Below are positions 41,441-41,508 of a DNA stretch of 41,508 bases, one piece after another; positions within the stretch are counted from its first letter, which is position 1, and every line of letters starts with the position of its first letter. The position numbers were made by a program, and so were the translations under genes. The stretch is from Lachnospiraceae bacterium MC2017. GTDB taxonomy: Bacteria > Bacillota > Clostridia > Lachnospirales > Lachnospiraceae. The stretch is taken from NCBI GenBank assembly GCA_000701625.1, contig JNJK01000036.1, forward strand, positions 1-41,508, written 5' to 3'. The notes beneath the pieces are model-generated. The model ran no database searches. It was not told the DNA's origin and worked only from the letters and a program-made list of their open reading frames with translations.

Positions 41441-41508
41441 TATGTCCATTTTAATATATGATTTTCAATCGTTAGGATTGTGTGTCAAGCTAGTGTCTGA
41501 ACTGTAAC

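Larger units (their letters stand above)
39272..41508 (-). mobile_element. IS66-like insertion sequence, apparently complete
   Basis: Terminal inverted repeats were found: GTTACAGTTCAGAC at 39272-39285 and, on the other strand, GTTACAGTTCAGAC ending at 41508. Similarity continues for about 15 further bases (CTAnCTTGAnAnA). The 2237-bp element holds a 98-residue accessory gene and a 568-residue IS66-type transposase gene, both on the minus strand. The outer repeat ends at the window edge, so the target duplication cannot be checked. Confidence 0.88.

Overview
The window looks like a chromosomal segment of a Gram-positive anaerobe of the Lachnospiraceae (Butyrivibrio/Pseudobutyrivibrio/Roseburia-like). 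The evidence is moderately low G+C, many AGGAGG-type ribosome binding sites, DUF3793-flavodoxin and DUF6110-P-type ATPase gene pairs, RbsABC-type sugar uptake, and secreted proteins with Clostridia-type signal peptides. I saw no tRNA, rRNA or CRISPR array. Almost all genes are on the minus strand.

Layout. 1-700: the left part of an IS200/IS605 element (tnpA plus the first 49 codons of tnpB). 769-1629: an Rpn-type nuclease. 1717-8349: a secreted-protein island with two tandem paralogues, a vWA protein, and an antisense frameshifted gene remnant that supplies the vWA stop codon. 8533-11385: a DUF1593 lipoprotein and a LacI-type regulator. 11498-13427: a YdjM-like membrane protein and a divergent AAA ATPase preceded by three 29-bp repeats. 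13563-16001: a large secreted FMN-binding protein. 16332-21825: an ABC exporter operon ending in a COG0523 GTPase. 21952-22997: flavodoxin and DUF3793. 23407-33826: an eleven-gene sugar uptake and catabolism operon. 34099-36212: ROK regulator and fructokinase. 36398-38921: DUF6110 and a heavy-metal P-type ATPase. 39272-41508: an IS66-like element whose outer terminal repeat coincides with the last base of the window.

Most interesting signal. A palindrome, TTAGY-N4-RCTAA, recurs at five places within 1.5 kb (21846, 23024, 23050, 23303, 23327), with a one-mismatch copy at 39208 and two one-mismatch copies at 16134 and 16148. The sites sit on promoters. Three promoters share one design: TTGnnn, 17 bp, TAATAT, with the palindrome covering the spacer and -10. 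The controlled units are the exporter/COG0523 operon, flavodoxin-DUF3793, probably the FMN-binding surface protein, and two short units without an obvious gene that end in strong intrinsic terminators. These two (about 83 and 100 nt) are candidate small RNAs; the first exposes a CUCCU segment able to pair with Shine-Dalgarno sequences. Flavodoxin, flavin proteins and metal-handling genes point to iron or another metal as the signal, but the regulator is not in the window.

The sugar operon combines an RbsBAC-like importer, a cupin lyxose/mannose-type isomerase, a DUF4432 mutarotase-like protein, a SIS 6-phospho-3-hexuloisomerase-like protein, an AlsE-like 3-epimerase, a ROK kinase, a PfkB kinase and a class II aldolase. 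This is enough to take an unusual aldohexose or ketohexose to triose phosphates. The true substrate cannot be read from the sequence.
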